Shown one piece after another: positions 24,203 through 32,894 of a stretch of 64,000 bases of DNA (position 1 is the first letter of the stretch; each line of letters begins with the position of its first letter). The notes beneath the pieces are model-generated. The model saw nothing but the letters and a program-made list of their open reading frames with translations, was not told the DNA's origin and searched no databases. The position numbers and the translations under genes were made by a program. This DNA comes from Firmicutes bacterium TM09-10 (GTDB lineage: Bacteria; Bacillota; Clostridia; Lachnospirales; Lachnospiraceae), in the NCBI GenBank assembly GCA_003481005.1, contig QUKC01000015.1, positions 27,314 to 91,313 of the forward strand, given 5' to 3'.

Positions 24203-25464
24203 TCGTCCGTCTCCTTTTCGACAATTGTACGAAGTAAATCCCCCGTTTCTGCAGCCTCCGAAAGCGTCAGCCACAGCTCCTGCTTCGGATGGGGCGCACT
24301 CTCCATTTTTTCCTCCTGATCATCCTGGATCTGCAGCACCTGACATGCCACATTTCTTCCGTCCGGTTTCATGATCTCGATCACATCGCCCACGCAGAAT
24401 TTATTGCGCTGTTCGATTCTTGCACGGCCCTTATGATCCGTCTCGTAAACAGTGCCCAGATAAACTGCATCGCTTTGATAGGTATTAGAATCATAAATCT
24501 GAGATTCTTCATTCGGCTTTCCGTAATAAAAACCCGTCGTAAACTGTCGATAGGTACAGCGTGAAATTTCGCGGTGGTACCAGTCCATATTGGCGCGGTA
24601 TTTTTCTTCGGATTCCAGACAGTCATCAATCGCTTTCCGATATGTCCGCGCCACCGTCGCCACATACAGCGCTGTCTTCATCCGTCCTTCTATTTTAAAG
24701 CTGTCAATTCCCGCATCCAGCAGATCCGGAATATGCTCGAGCATACACAGATCCTTGGAATTGAAAATAAACGTTCCTCTTTCGTTTTCATAAACCGGCA
24801 GATATTCGCCTGGTCTGGATTCCTCCATCACCGCATATTTCCAGCGGCACGGATGGGTACATGCACCGCGGTTGGCATCCCGTCCGGTAAAATAATTGCT
24901 CAGAAGGCAGCGGCCGGAATAGGAAATACACATCGCGCCGTGTACAAAGCTCTCAATTTCCATATCAGACGGAATATGGCTGCGGATTTTCTTCAGCTCT
25001 GCCAGGGAAAGCTCCCGTGCGGAAACCACACGCTTTGCGCCCAGATTCCACCAGAACAACCACGTCTCGTAGTTCGTGCTGTTTGCCTGCGTCGAAATGT
25101 GCAGCTCGATCTCCGGGCACACTCGCTTCGCAATCATGAACAGTCCGGGATCGGAAATAATCAGCGCATCCGGCGGAACCGGTCTGCCGTCTTTTGTTTT
25201 TAAGTGCTTCAGCTCCATAAAATAATCCGAAGCCGCTTCCAGATCTCCGTTATGCGCTAAAATATTCGCTGTCACATAGACCTTAACGCCCCGATCATGC
25301 GCATAAGCGATCCCCTCCGCCATATCCTCCGGGGAAAAATTCTTCGCCTTTGCCCGCAGTCCAAACGCCTCTCCGCCGATATAAACTGCATCCGCTCCAA
25401 AATTGACCGCAGTCTTTAACACCTCAAGACTGCCGGCCGGAATCAGCAATTCCGGTTTTTTCAT
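24199..25464 (-). CDS. trhP: U32-family tRNA 5-hydroxyuridine synthesis protein (TrhP-like)
   Basis: 421 residues of the peptidase U32 family ([63 protein letters not shown]). Despite the name, characterised bacterial members (TrhP, RlhA) take part in prephenate-dependent RNA hydroxylation. The RGACTHPCR Cys pair and the YSGRC Cys suit an iron-sulfur centre. TrhP makes ho5U at wobble position 34, the substrate of the neighbouring TrmR methyltransferase, which supports the TrhP rather than RlhA reading. The ATG at 25464 is preceded by GAGGAG about 10 bases upstream. Confidence 0.85.
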   Translation of the reverse strand: MKKPELLIPAGSLEVLKTAVNFGADAVYIGGEAFGLRAKAKNFSPEDMAEGIAYAHDRGVKVYVTANILAHNGDLEAASDYFMELKHLKTKDGRPVPPDALIISDPGLFMIAKRVCPEIELHISTQANSTNYETWLFWWNLGAKRVVSARELSLAELKKIRSHIPSDMEIESFVHGAMCISYSGRCLLSNYFTGRDANRGACTHPCRWKYAVMEESRPGEYLPVYENERGTFIFNSKDLCMLEHIPDLLDAGIDSFKIEGRMKTALYVATVARTYRKAIDDCLESEEKYRANMDWYHREISRCTYRQFTTGFYYGKPNEESQIYDSNTYQSDAVYLGTVYETDHKGRARIEQRNKFCVGDVIEIMKPDGRNVACQVLQIQDDQEEKMESAPHPKQELWLTLSEAAETGDLLRTIVEKETDE

Positions 25465-25490
25465 CTGATTTGCTCTCCTCATTCTCCATT

Positions 25491-26159
25491 TCACGGCTGT
25501 GCGTTCTGCTCTTTTTCGGGCAGCTTCACGCTCAGCGTCGCTCCGTCTCCCACCGGAAGCACGACCGTTTCCAGCTCGCCATGGTGGGTCAGGGTGTATA
25601 AATATTCCCGCATCCTCGCATGAATCGTCCGATCGCGTCTGCACACCGCATAGCGGGATTCGATGATATTGCCTTCCTGCAGCACGTTATCCGAAACCAG
25701 CAGACCGCCCGGCGCAAGCAGGCGCAGGACGTCCGGCAAAAAGTGCATATACTGTCCTTTCGCCGCATCCATAAAAATAAAATCAAACGGCTGCGACAGC
25801 TCTGCCAGAATTTCTGCTGCATCGCCCTCCAGCAGCGTGATCTTGTCCTCCCGACCGGCTGTTTTGAAGTTCTGTTTTGCGATCGGAATCCGTTTTTCAT
25901 ATTTTTCAATCGTCGTAATATGGCAATTCTCCGGCATGTATTCGCTCATAAAAAGAGCGGAATAACCAACGGCCGTCCCTACCTCAAGGATAGAAGACGG
26001 CCGTCTGAGAGTCAATAGAAAACGCAGCAGACTTCCCATCTCCATCCGGATAATCGGCACGTTATCCTGCAGCGCACTGCTGCGAATCTCGTCCAGCCAT
26101 GCAGGCTCTCCGGGGTCCAGAGAATTGATAAACGTTCGCATTCTCTCTTCTACAATCAT
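25491..26159 (-). CDS. trmR: tRNA 5-hydroxyuridine methyltransferase (TrmR-like)
   Basis: 222 residues of the class I O-methyltransferase family 3. SAM-binding motif ILEVGTAVGYSALFMSEYMP is followed by TTIEKYEKR, then the metal site DFIFMDAAKGQY and LVSDNVLQEG. In Bacillus the orthologue YrrM/TrmR methylates ho5U34 to mo5U in tRNAs. The order mltG-like, trmR, trhP here matches the Bacillus yrrL-yrrM-yrrN cluster. Its ATG overlaps the mltG-like stop (ATGA), indicating coupling. A general catechol-type O-methyltransferase is the alternative, less likely given synteny. Confidence 0.87.
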   Translation of the reverse strand: MIVEERMRTFINSLDPGEPAWLDEIRSSALQDNVPIIRMEMGSLLRFLLTLRRPSSILEVGTAVGYSALFMSEYMPENCHITTIEKYEKRIPIAKQNFKTAGREDKITLLEGDAAEILAELSQPFDFIFMDAAKGQYMHFLPDVLRLLAPGGLLVSDNVLQEGNIIESRYAVCRRDRTIHARMREYLYTLTHHGELETVVLPVGDGATLSVKLPEKEQNAQP

Positions 26160-26575
26160 TTATCGTCTCCGCCTGCGCCCATCACATCCATCATTTCATC
26201 CGGCGTCATCGCAGTGGAAAGCACATAATCGCCCGCCACAAAGCCGTCCTCTGAATAGTTGGATAAGCGCTCCTGAATATAAAACAGTCTCTCTTCCCGG
26301 ACCAGGCCCTTTTCGTAGAGCTGCTTCGCAATCCCTTTAAAATCCATTCCGTCCGTAATTGTTACGTTTATTTCGGTTCCGGGTTCCTCCGAAATTGCGG
26401 GCTCCCCGTAAATCCGCACACCGTACTGATACGCGGAAACTGCGAAATAGTAGATCAGCATCACAGCGACAATGATCAGAACCACATTAAAAATCGTTCC
26501 GACCGCGCCGCCTGCAATATTTTTTGCCACAGAGTTTTTTTTCGACTGATGCTTTGCTTTTTTCTTATTACTCAA
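26156..26575 (-). CDS. Short MltG-like membrane protein
   Basis: 139 residues: basic N-terminus, one membrane helix (about 27-49), and an extracellular part with ITDGMDFKGIAKQLYEKGLV, matching the LysM-like N-terminal part of the endolytic transglycosylase MltG/YceG. Full-length MltG is about 330-380 residues; the catalytic domain is absent here, so it cannot be an active transglycosylase alone. Position next to trmR is that of Bacillus yrrL (mltG). The start is TTG at 26575 with GGAGG 9 bases upstream, overlapping the ylbF gene end. Either a conserved short form or a decayed gene; the intact frame and coupling favour the former. Confidence 0.75.
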   Translation of the reverse strand: MSNKKKAKHQSKKNSVAKNIAGGAVGTIFNVVLIIVAVMLIYYFAVSAYQYGVRIYGEPAISEEPGTEINVTITDGMDFKGIAKQLYEKGLVREERLFYIQERLSNYSEDGFVAGDYVLSTAMTPDEMMDVMGAGGDDK

Positions 26576-26894
26576 AGTTCACTGCCTCCACGATTTTTCC
26601 GTTGATCTCCTGAATCATCCTGCAAAAATCCAGCTCTGCGTTCAGGAATTCGTCCACCAGCGGGTTTTTGCGGAACTCCTCCAGACGCCTCGAAAATTCA
26701 TCCGTCCTGTCAAAAAGCTCATCCGACTGAACCGAATTCTGCAGCTCAAAATTTTCCTGCCGGAACCGGTCGATCTGGGCTTTTAATTCCGGTTGCTCCT
26801 TCATGATCTGTTTCTGTCTGTCATATTCTCTGTATTCTTCAGAAGCGATTACCGCGGCAATCAGTTCCTCCAAAGCTGTCTCAACTCTGCTCAT
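26568..26894 (-). CDS. YlbF/YmcA-family regulator
   Basis: 108 residues, predicted all-helical (ALEELIAAVIASEEYREYDRQ, QIDRFRQENFELQ). The YlbF-type C-terminal part is absent of Cys here, unlike Bacillus RicF, which holds an iron-sulfur cluster. Family proteins bind RNase Y and tune mRNA maturation, and affect competence and biofilm in Bacillus. It lies 13 bp after the RNase J gene, consistent with an RNA-processing role. AAGGGG precedes the ATG by about 4 bases. Confidence 0.8.
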   Translation of the reverse strand: MSRVETALEELIAAVIASEEYREYDRQKQIMKEQPELKAQIDRFRQENFELQNSVQSDELFDRTDEFSRRLEEFRKNPLVDEFLNAELDFCRMIQEINGKIVEAVNFE

Positions 26895-26907
26895 GTTTCC
26901 CCTTACT

Positions 26908-28587
26908 TTACACTTCCATAATGATCGGTAAAATCATCGGGCGTCTCTTCGTCTTTTTCCAGATAAAGTCGCCTAAATTGTCCTTGATCGCGGTCTTGAT
27001 TCTGCCCCAGTCGGTACAGCCTCTGCTCACGCAGCCCTCCATAACGTTTTCCATCAGGTCGCGTGCCTCGTCCATCAGTGCATCAGATTCTTTGACGTAA
27101 ACGAAGCCTCTGGATACGAGATCCGGACCGCTTGCGATCTGTCCGCTGATGCTGTCCAATGCAACAACAACGATCATGATGCCGTCCTCTGCCAGATGCT
27201 GTCTGTCACGCAGCACAACGTTTCCGACATCACCAATACCAAGACCATCTACCAGAATTGCGCCAGCCGCAACCTGTCCGGTCACGCCAGCCTTTTCCTC
27301 ATTTAATTCCAGAACATTGCCGGAGCGCAGGATGAAAATATTTTCCTTCTGGATTCCGAGCTCCTGCGCGATGCCCGCCTGGGCCTTCAGGTGCTTGTAT
27401 TCGCCGTGCACCGGAATCGCATATTTGGGATGAACCAGCGTATAAATCAGCTTGATCTCTTCCTGACACGCATGTCCGGAAACATGGACATCCTGGAAAA
27501 TAACCTCTGCGCCCTTCATCTCCAGCTCGTTGATGACTCTCGTTACAGCTTTTTCGTTCCCGGGAATCGGATTCGAGGAGAAAATAATCGTATCGTTGGG
27601 TCCGATGGAAACCTTTCTGTGAACGCTCGATGCCATACGGCTCAACGCCGCCATGTTCTCGCCCTGGCTTCCTGTTGTAATAATAACGGTTCTGTCGTCC
27701 GGATAATCCTTCAGGCGGTCAATATCCACCAGCGTATTCTCCGGGATGTTGATGCAGCCAAGGTTCATGGCTGTATCAATGATATTTACCATGCTGCGGC
27801 CTTCAACCACAACTTTCCGTCCATATTTATGCGCAGTATTGATAATCTGCTGTACCCGGTCCACATTGGATGCAAACGTCGCAATGATCAGCCGGGAGCC
27901 CTGATGCTCATGGAAAATCGTATCAAAGGTATGTCCTACCGTCCGCTCAGACTGTGTAAAGCCTTTCCGTTCCGCGTTGGTGGAATCACACATCAGCGCC
28001 AGCACGCCTTTTTTGCCAAGCTCCGCGAACCGCTGCAAATCGATTGCTTCACCAAATACCGGAGTATAGTCCACTTTAAAGTCACCGGTATGGACAACCG
28101 TTCCCGCAGGAGAATGGATCGCCAGTGCAGCCGCGTCTACGATGCTATGGTTCGTCTTGATAAATTCGATCCTAAACTGTCCCAGATTTACGGACTGTCC
28201 GAATTTGATCACCTTACGCTTCGTGTGGCCCAGCAGATTGTGCTCGCGCAGCTTGTTTTCGATCAGTCCCATCGTCAGTCTGGTCGCATAGATCGGAATA
28301 TTCAACTCCCGCAGCACATACGGAAGTGCTCCGATATGATCCTCATGACCGTGCGTAATCACAAAGCCCTTTACCCGATCCGCATTTTCCTTTAAATAAG
28401 TCACGTCCGGAATCACCAGATCGATTCCCAGCATATCGTCATCAGGGAAAGAAAGGCCGCAGTCAACTACAACAATACTGTCTTCATATTCAAAGGCAGT
28501 AATGTTCATTCCGATCTGCTCCAGTCCGCCCAATGGTATAATCTTCAGGCTGGGGCCGTCAATATTCACTTTTTTTGTTCTTTTCAA
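26908..28587 (-). CDS. rnj: Ribonuclease J
   Basis: 559 residues, standard length. Metallo-beta-lactamase core with GHEDHIGALPYV (HxHxDH metal site, about 80-90), the beta-CASP domain (CDSTNAERKGFTQSER, GRSMVNIIDTAMNLG) and the C-terminal HGEYKHLKAQA motif. RNase J is a 5'-exonuclease/endonuclease central to mRNA turnover and rRNA maturation in Firmicutes. The start is TTG at 28587 with GGAGG 9 bases upstream. It heads a run of closely spaced genes (ylbF, mltG-like, trmR, trhP, glnN). Confidence 0.95.
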   Translation of the reverse strand: MKRTKKVNIDGPSLKIIPLGGLEQIGMNITAFEYEDSIVVVDCGLSFPDDDMLGIDLVIPDVTYLKENADRVKGFVITHGHEDHIGALPYVLRELNIPIYATRLTMGLIENKLREHNLLGHTKRKVIKFGQSVNLGQFRIEFIKTNHSIVDAAALAIHSPAGTVVHTGDFKVDYTPVFGEAIDLQRFAELGKKGVLALMCDSTNAERKGFTQSERTVGHTFDTIFHEHQGSRLIIATFASNVDRVQQIINTAHKYGRKVVVEGRSMVNIIDTAMNLGCINIPENTLVDIDRLKDYPDDRTVIITTGSQGENMAALSRMASSVHRKVSIGPNDTIIFSSNPIPGNEKAVTRVINELEMKGAEVIFQDVHVSGHACQEEIKLIYTLVHPKYAIPVHGEYKHLKAQAGIAQELGIQKENIFILRSGNVLELNEEKAGVTGQVAAGAILVDGLGIGDVGNVVLRDRQHLAEDGIMIVVVALDSISGQIASGPDLVSRGFVYVKESDALMDEARDLMENVMEGCVSRGCTDWGRIKTAIKDNLGDFIWKKTKRRPMILPIIMEV

Positions 28588-28660
28588 GCAAAATTACCTC
28601 CATTTTTATTTTTATAGCAGGGATAAATCACGTTGTGCTGCACGAAAAAGGTGCTCGCAT

Positions 28661-28921
28661 TTATTCCTTTTCAAGCTCAATATCCTCGAGCATATCTGTA
28701 AAAATCGCAGCCACTGCATCCATTTCTTTATCGTCATCTACGATGCTGTAAATGGCTTCTTCGTCCTCCGGCGCAGAAACGTCCTTTAAAATCAGCGCTT
28801 CCGCATCATCGTCTTCACTGTCTGTTACCAGAATATAATCAACTCCGCCGAGTCTGGTCTGTTCCAGCACAAAAAATTCAACGGCTTCCCCGTCCTCCGG
28901 GCAAAATGTAATCTTTTCCAA
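28661..28921 (-). CDS. DUF1292 family protein (YrzB-like)
   Basis: 86 residues, very acidic, with VEFFVLEQTRLGGVDYILVT in the middle, the DUF1292 core. Function unknown. Position immediately after ruvX (3-bp gap) matches the Bacillus yrzL-yrrK-yrzB cluster, so it is probably part of the same conserved unit. Start is TTG at 28921 with AGGAG 9 bases upstream. Confidence 0.85.
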   Translation of the reverse strand: MEKITFCPEDGEAVEFFVLEQTRLGGVDYILVTDSEDDDAEALILKDVSAPEDEEAIYSIVDDDKEMDAVAAIFTDMLEDIELEKE

Positions 28922-28924
28922 AGC

Positions 28925-29371
28925 TTAATTCTCCTGTCCGTTCTCTGTCTGCATCCGCTGTCTGTCCAGATATTCCTGTAAAATCAGCACAGCTGCAATC
29001 ATATCCACATATTCCTTCCGGTTTTCCCGGCGCACGCCGACTTCCATCATCGTGCGGTCCGCTGCAACCGTCGTCAGTCTCTCATCCATAAATGCCACCG
29101 GAAGTCCGGTTCTGCGTGCCAGCTTATCCGCAAATTCCTTCGTCTTCTCCACGCGCTCTCCCTCTGTGGCGTTCATATTTTTCGGAAGACCGAGCACAAT
29201 CTGCCCGACCTCGTATTCTCCGATCAGTTCTTCAATTCGCTGCAGCGTATGGCGCAGCTTATTCTCTTCTTTTCTTCTGATGATTTCGATTCCCTGGGCA
29301 GTCACAAAAAGCGGGTCGCTGATGGCAACTCCCACTGTCTTGGAACCGAAATCAAGCCCCATCACTCGCAT
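28925..29371 (-). CDS. ruvX: Putative pre-16S rRNA nuclease / Holliday-junction resolvase-like YqgF
   Basis: 148 residues, usual size. RNase H-like fold with [36 protein letters not shown] and [12 protein letters not shown] carrying the acidic active-site residues (Asp in LDFG, Asp/Glu in DERLTT). Orthologues trim the 5' end of 16S rRNA. AAGGAG lies 7 bases before the ATG. Lies between ireB and the DUF1292 gene. Confidence 0.93.
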   Translation of the reverse strand: MRVMGLDFGSKTVGVAISDPLFVTAQGIEIIRRKEENKLRHTLQRIEELIGEYEVGQIVLGLPKNMNATEGERVEKTKEFADKLARRTGLPVAFMDERLTTVAADRTMMEVGVRRENRKEYVDMIAAVLILQEYLDRQRMQTENGQEN

Positions 29372-29401
29372 CCCGCTTCTCCTTGTTGTTCCTCTGGTCG
29401 C

Positions 29402-29668
29402 TCAGCGCTTCCAGTGATTCTTCTCGATGTACTCCTTGAGCATTTCCTCTACCAGCTCGTCGCGCTCCACCCGTCCGATCAGACCGCGTGCGTTGCGATA
29501 GCTGGTAATATAGGTCGGATCTCCGGACATAATATAGCCGACAATCTGACTCACCGGATCATAGCCTTTTTCAGAAAGTGCTTCATACACTTCAGAAAGG
29601 ATCATTTTTACGCCATTTTCCGGCTCTACTTCTACTTTAAAATACTGTGTATTTTCCAAATCCTGCAT
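29402..29668 (-). CDS. ireB: IreB family regulatory protein (DUF965)
   Basis: 88 residues; NGVKMILSEVYEALSEKGYDPVSQIVGYIMSGDPTYITSY is the near-invariant IreB core (position split here for brevity: Val-Tyr-Glu-Ala-Leu then GYDPVSQIVGY). In Enterococcus IreB is a phosphorylation target of the PASTA kinase IreK and lowers cephalosporin resistance; the Thr residues used there are at the N-terminus, where this protein has a Thr in NTQYF. The ATG at 29668 has AGGA 9 bases upstream. Gene order ireB-ruvX-DUF1292 is conserved across Firmicutes. Confidence 0.9.
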   Translation of the reverse strand: MQDLENTQYFKVEVEPENGVKMILSEVYEALSEKGYDPVSQIVGYIMSGDPTYITSYRNARGLIGRVERDELVEEMLKEYIEKNHWKR

Positions 29669-29719
29669 ATTGTCACGTCCTTTGTTCAAAGCTCTATAAC
29701 CTATCTTACCCTACTTCTC

Positions 29720-31102
29720 TTAAAAATTCAATGCAATTTCCAAAACCTCGTCCGACAGGAAAGAAACCGCTCGTCCGTGCACCAGCCGGTTCGAATAATC
29801 CATGCATTCTGCACTGTCCGCCGCAAACGCAGCCTTTACATAGGTATCCGTATGACCGAGCCAGTATACCTTTCCGCCGATCTCCTTCTGCTCTTCGATC
29901 AGGACTTCCACTTCCTGTCCCAGATAATGCGCACGGAATTCTCTGGACTGTTCCTTTTCCAGCGCCAGCAGCTGTCCGCTGCGTTCCGTCTTCTGCGCGT
30001 CCGTCAGCTGTCCGGGCAGTTTATCTGCAACCGTACCTTTTCTGCGGGAATATTTGAAAATATGCATTTCAAAGAAATGAACCTTTTCCAGAAATGTCTT
30101 CGTCACCGCAAATTCCTCCGCAGTTTCTCCAGGGAAACCGACAATTACATCCGTCGTAATCGCAGGATGTTCAAAATACTTGCGGAGAATCTGCACTTTT
30201 TCATAGTATTCCTCTGCCGTATAATGTCTATTCATCCGCTTGAGCGTTTCATTGCAGCCACTCTGCAGGGACAGGTGAAAATGCGGACAAAGCTGCGGAA
30301 TCGCCGCCAGCCGTCCGGCAAACTCTTCTGTGATGATACGGGGTTCCAGCGAACCCAGACGGATTCTGCGGATGCCGTCCACCTTTGCGATTTCCTCCAG
30401 CAAAGAAACCAGATAGGCGCGTTCAAACGCCGTTCCCCGCAGATCTTTTCCGTTTTTCAGGTAATCTCCGTCCGTCTCTCCGATAAAATCCATACCGTAG
30501 GAGCTCAAATGAATACCGGTAATGACAACCTCCTGAAAGCCTTTTTCCGCCAGCCCTCTCACCTCAGCCAACACATCCTCCTGCTTTCTGCTCCGGACGC
30601 GTCCACGCACAAATGGAATGATACAATACGAGCAGAACTGGTTGCAGCCGTCCTGAATCTTGATATACGCGCGCGTGTGCTCCGTGCTCTGCTCCATGCG
30701 CATTTCCTCATACTCCCGCACAGCGCCGATGTCTGTCACGGCGCTGGCGTCTGCAGTATGCTCCTCCAGATACGCCTCCAGAATCTCCACGATATCCTTT
30801 TTATGCTGGTTTCCAACCGCCAGATCAATGCAGTCGTCCATTCTGTTTTCCTCGCCCGCCTGTACAAAGCACCCGACCGCAACGACAACCGCGTCCGGAT
30901 TTCTGTGCTTTGCCCGGTGCAGCATCTGACGGCTCTTCCGGTCTGCAATGTTGGTTACGGTACAGGTATTTACAATGTAAATGTCCGCATCGGAATCAAA
31001 AGGCACAATTTTATATCCCCGATCTTGTAACTTTTGTTGCATAACCTCCAGCTCATACGCATTCACTTTGCAACCTAAATTATGTAATGCAACACTTTTC
31101 AT
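29720..31102 (-). CDS. mtaB: tRNA t6A37 methylthiotransferase MtaB
   Basis: 460 residues. UPF0004 domain (VALHNLGCKVNAYE, YIVNTCTVTN) with a second iron-sulfur cluster, radical SAM motif CNQFCSYC (about 150), and a C-terminal TRAM-like part. MtaB adds a methylthio group to t6A at position 37 of tRNAs reading ANN codons. The LGCKVNAYE and CTVTNIADRKSRQ pattern marks MtaB rather than MiaB or RimO. ATG at 31102 is chosen for GGAG 6 bases upstream. Divergent from the HPr-like gene. Confidence 0.92.
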   Translation of the reverse strand: MKSVALHNLGCKVNAYELEVMQQKLQDRGYKIVPFDSDADIYIVNTCTVTNIADRKSRQMLHRAKHRNPDAVVVAVGCFVQAGEENRMDDCIDLAVGNQHKKDIVEILEAYLEEHTADASAVTDIGAVREYEEMRMEQSTEHTRAYIKIQDGCNQFCSYCIIPFVRGRVRSRKQEDVLAEVRGLAEKGFQEVVITGIHLSSYGMDFIGETDGDYLKNGKDLRGTAFERAYLVSLLEEIAKVDGIRRIRLGSLEPRIITEEFAGRLAAIPQLCPHFHLSLQSGCNETLKRMNRHYTAEEYYEKVQILRKYFEHPAITTDVIVGFPGETAEEFAVTKTFLEKVHFFEMHIFKYSRRKGTVADKLPGQLTDAQKTERSGQLLALEKEQSREFRAHYLGQEVEVLIEEQKEIGGKVYWLGHTDTYVKAAFAADSAECMDYSNRLVHGRAVSFLSDEVLEIALNF

Positions 31103-31135
31103 ATTATTCTCCACCATTTTTGTTATGTTTGATAA

Positions 31136-31165
31136 TTGACTTTTGTGACAATAGTTTGCTAATAT
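31136..31165 (+). promoter_or_regulatory. Promoter of the HPr-like gene
   Basis: TTGACT (31136-31141), 18 bp, TAATAT (31160-31165), with a very strong AAAGGAGG site downstream. Confidence 0.7.
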
Positions 31166-31202
31166 AGGATCAGAAGGTATGAACCCAAAGGAGGTAGTTA
31201 TC

Positions 31203-31436
31203 ATGAAAACAGTTCAGATTTCCTTAAACTCTATCGATAAGGTAAAATCTTTTGTAAACGACATTACCAAATTCGATTACGATTTCGACTTGGTATCCGG
31301 CAGATACGTTATCGATGCTAAATCTATCATGGGTATCTTCAGCCTGGATCTTTCCAAGCCGATCGACTTAAACATCCATGCAGAAGACACCAATGTTGAT
31401 GCTGTACTGGAAGTTCTTAAGCCCTACATGATCTAA
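31203..31436 (+). CDS. HPr-like protein lacking the catalytic His (Crh-like)
   Basis: 77 residues with the HPr fold pattern. The region around the regulatory serine is well kept (DAKSIMGIFSLD, Ser41 equals Ser46 of HPr), but the N-terminal LHARPA motif is replaced by IDKVKSF and there is no His before residue 59. It therefore cannot carry phosphate from enzyme I to PTS permeases. Like Bacillus Crh it could be phosphorylated on Ser by HPr kinase and act in carbon catabolite control. AAAGGAGG lies 8 bases before the ATG and a consensus-like promoter precedes it, implying high expression. Function beyond this is inference. Confidence 0.85.
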   Translation: MKTVQISLNSIDKVKSFVNDITKFDYDFDLVSGRYVIDAKSIMGIFSLDLSKPIDLNIHAEDTNVDAVLEVLKPYMI

Positions 31437-31451
31437 TTCAAAACGGATCAG

Positions 31452-31482
31452 AAAGCTCTCCGAGAGATCGGGGGGCTTTTTA
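31452..31482 (+). terminator. Terminator after the HPr-like gene
   Basis: AAAGCTCTCCGA pairs (with G-T wobbles) with TCGGGGGGCTTT, then TT. Its 3' arm is shared with the palindrome at 31474. Confidence 0.75.
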
Positions 31483-31516
31483 ATTTGTTTTCAGTATGAA
31501 AACAAATTAAAAAGCC
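31474..31516. repeat. Perfect 20-bp inverted repeat with 3-nt loop
   Basis: GGCTTTTTAATTTGTTTTCA, GTA, then its exact reverse complement. It overlaps the HPr terminator's 3' arm and can serve as terminator for thiI reading leftward. Confidence 0.8.
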
Positions 31517-31526
31517 TGAATGCGCA

Positions 31527-31568
31527 GTGCGGCAATTCGGAATCTGTCGCTTACGCGACTTGCCGCAC
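31527..31568. repeat. Hairpin between palindrome and thiI
   Basis: GTGCGGCAA (31527-31535) pairs with TTGCCGCAC (31560-31568) and encloses GTCGC-TTAC-GCGAC. Confidence 0.6.
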
Positions 31569-31584
31569 GCGCCCCAAAGGCGCC

Positions 31585-32772
31585 TTACTGCGCCTCGACC
31601 ACAATCAGTTCTTCCGTATCCAGTGCACGCCGCATCATTTCATCGATGCAGTCCTTTAAGTTCTCTTCATGGCGCTTGATCACTGCGAGATTCGGTTTGG
31701 TAACAGGATGCTTTGCGACGAAAATCGTACAGCAATCCTCGAACGGCAGGATTGACGTCTCATAGGTACCGATCTTTTCGGAAATCTCCACGATCTCCTG
31801 CTTGTCCAGTCCGATACAGGGACGGAATACCGGCAGGGTGCAGACTTCATTCGTTACCGCGAGGGACTGGATCGTCTGGCTCGCAACCTGTCCGATGCTC
31901 TCACCGGTGATCAGTCCGAGGCATTCCGTCTTTTTCGCAATATCCTCTGCGATTTTCATCATATAACGGCGCATAATGATCGTCAGTTCATCGTGCGGGC
32001 ACTTTTCATAAATCGCCAGCTGAATCTCCGTAAAATTGATGACATGCAGATAGATCGGTCCGCTGTAACGTGCTACCAGCTTTGCAAGATCCACAACCTT
32101 CTGCTTTGCGCGCTCGCTGGTGTACGGAGGCGCATGGAAATAAACTGCGTCGATCTTGACGCCTCTTTTTGCAACCATAAATCCGGCAACCGGAGAATCG
32201 ATACCGCCCGATAACAGCAGCATCGCCTTACCGTTGGTGCCGACCGGCATACCGCCGGGACCGGGAATTTCGATCGAATAAATATAAATATGCTCGCGTA
32301 CCTCGATATAAAGCATCACGTCAGGATTGTGGACGTCCACGCGGATCTCGGGGAACGCCTGCAGGATCTTTTCACCAACAGATGCATTAATCTCCATCGA
32401 CTCCACAGGATAGTTTTTGCGGGCACGGCGCGCATTGACCTTGAAGGTGATGTTTTTGTCCGGATAGTGCTCGTCCATATAGGAAACCGCACTCTCACAC
32501 AGCTTGTCGAAGCCTTCGTCTTCGAGCTGAACCATCGGACAGATCGCGCTGACGCCGCAGACAGTCTTCAAGTTGTCGATGGTTTCTTCATAGTCATAAT
32601 CATCCGATAATACATCAATATAGATACGCCCTCTCGTTCGACGCACCCGGAATTCTCCTTCGCAGCGCTTTAACGCATACTTGATCTGGCGAACCAGCGC
32701 TTCCTCAAACAGATCCCTGTTTTTGCCCTTTACGCCGATTTCTGCATATTTAATCAGAAAAGCTTTATACAT
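31585..32772 (-). CDS. thiI: tRNA 4-thiouridine sulfurtransferase ThiI
   Basis: 395 residues: ferredoxin-like and THUMP domains, then the PP-loop LLLSGGIDSPVAGFMVAKRG and a conserved Cys region (PFEDCCTIFVAKHP). It activates U8 of tRNA with ATP and transfers sulfur received from a cysteine desulfurase; there is no C-terminal rhodanese domain, as in Bacillus, where the adjacent desulfurase gives sulfur directly. That partner is encoded 122 bp upstream. AGGA lies 7 bases before the ATG at 32772. Confidence 0.94.
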   Translation of the reverse strand: MYKAFLIKYAEIGVKGKNRDLFEEALVRQIKYALKRCEGEFRVRRTRGRIYIDVLSDDYDYEETIDNLKTVCGVSAICPMVQLEDEGFDKLCESAVSYMDEHYPDKNITFKVNARRARKNYPVESMEINASVGEKILQAFPEIRVDVHNPDVMLYIEVREHIYIYSIEIPGPGGMPVGTNGKAMLLLSGGIDSPVAGFMVAKRGVKIDAVYFHAPPYTSERAKQKVVDLAKLVARYSGPIYLHVINFTEIQLAIYEKCPHDELTIIMRRYMMKIAEDIAKKTECLGLITGESIGQVASQTIQSLAVTNEVCTLPVFRPCIGLDKQEIVEISEKIGTYETSILPFEDCCTIFVAKHPVTKPNLAVIKRHEENLKDCIDEMMRRALDTEELIVVEAQ

Positions 32773-32894
32773 GCTCATTTCCTTTCTTTATCCGCAGCAT
32801 TTGCCTGCCGTCTGTCCTCCGACCGCAGGCAGGCTGCAGCATATTGCTCTCCCGCTTTCCCGGTCGTCTGCGCCTCAAAAGCGGAGGTATCCTT

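Noticed and set aside
29249..31030. 593-codon plus-strand open frame
   Set aside because: Antisense to ruvX, ireB and mtaB, all with clear family motifs; protein sequence is His/Arg-rich and unlike any family.
32800..32835. Riboswitch upstream of thiI
   Set aside because: Only a single CCTGCC/GGCAGG hairpin between thiI and the desulfurase gene; no thiamine-pyrophosphate motif.
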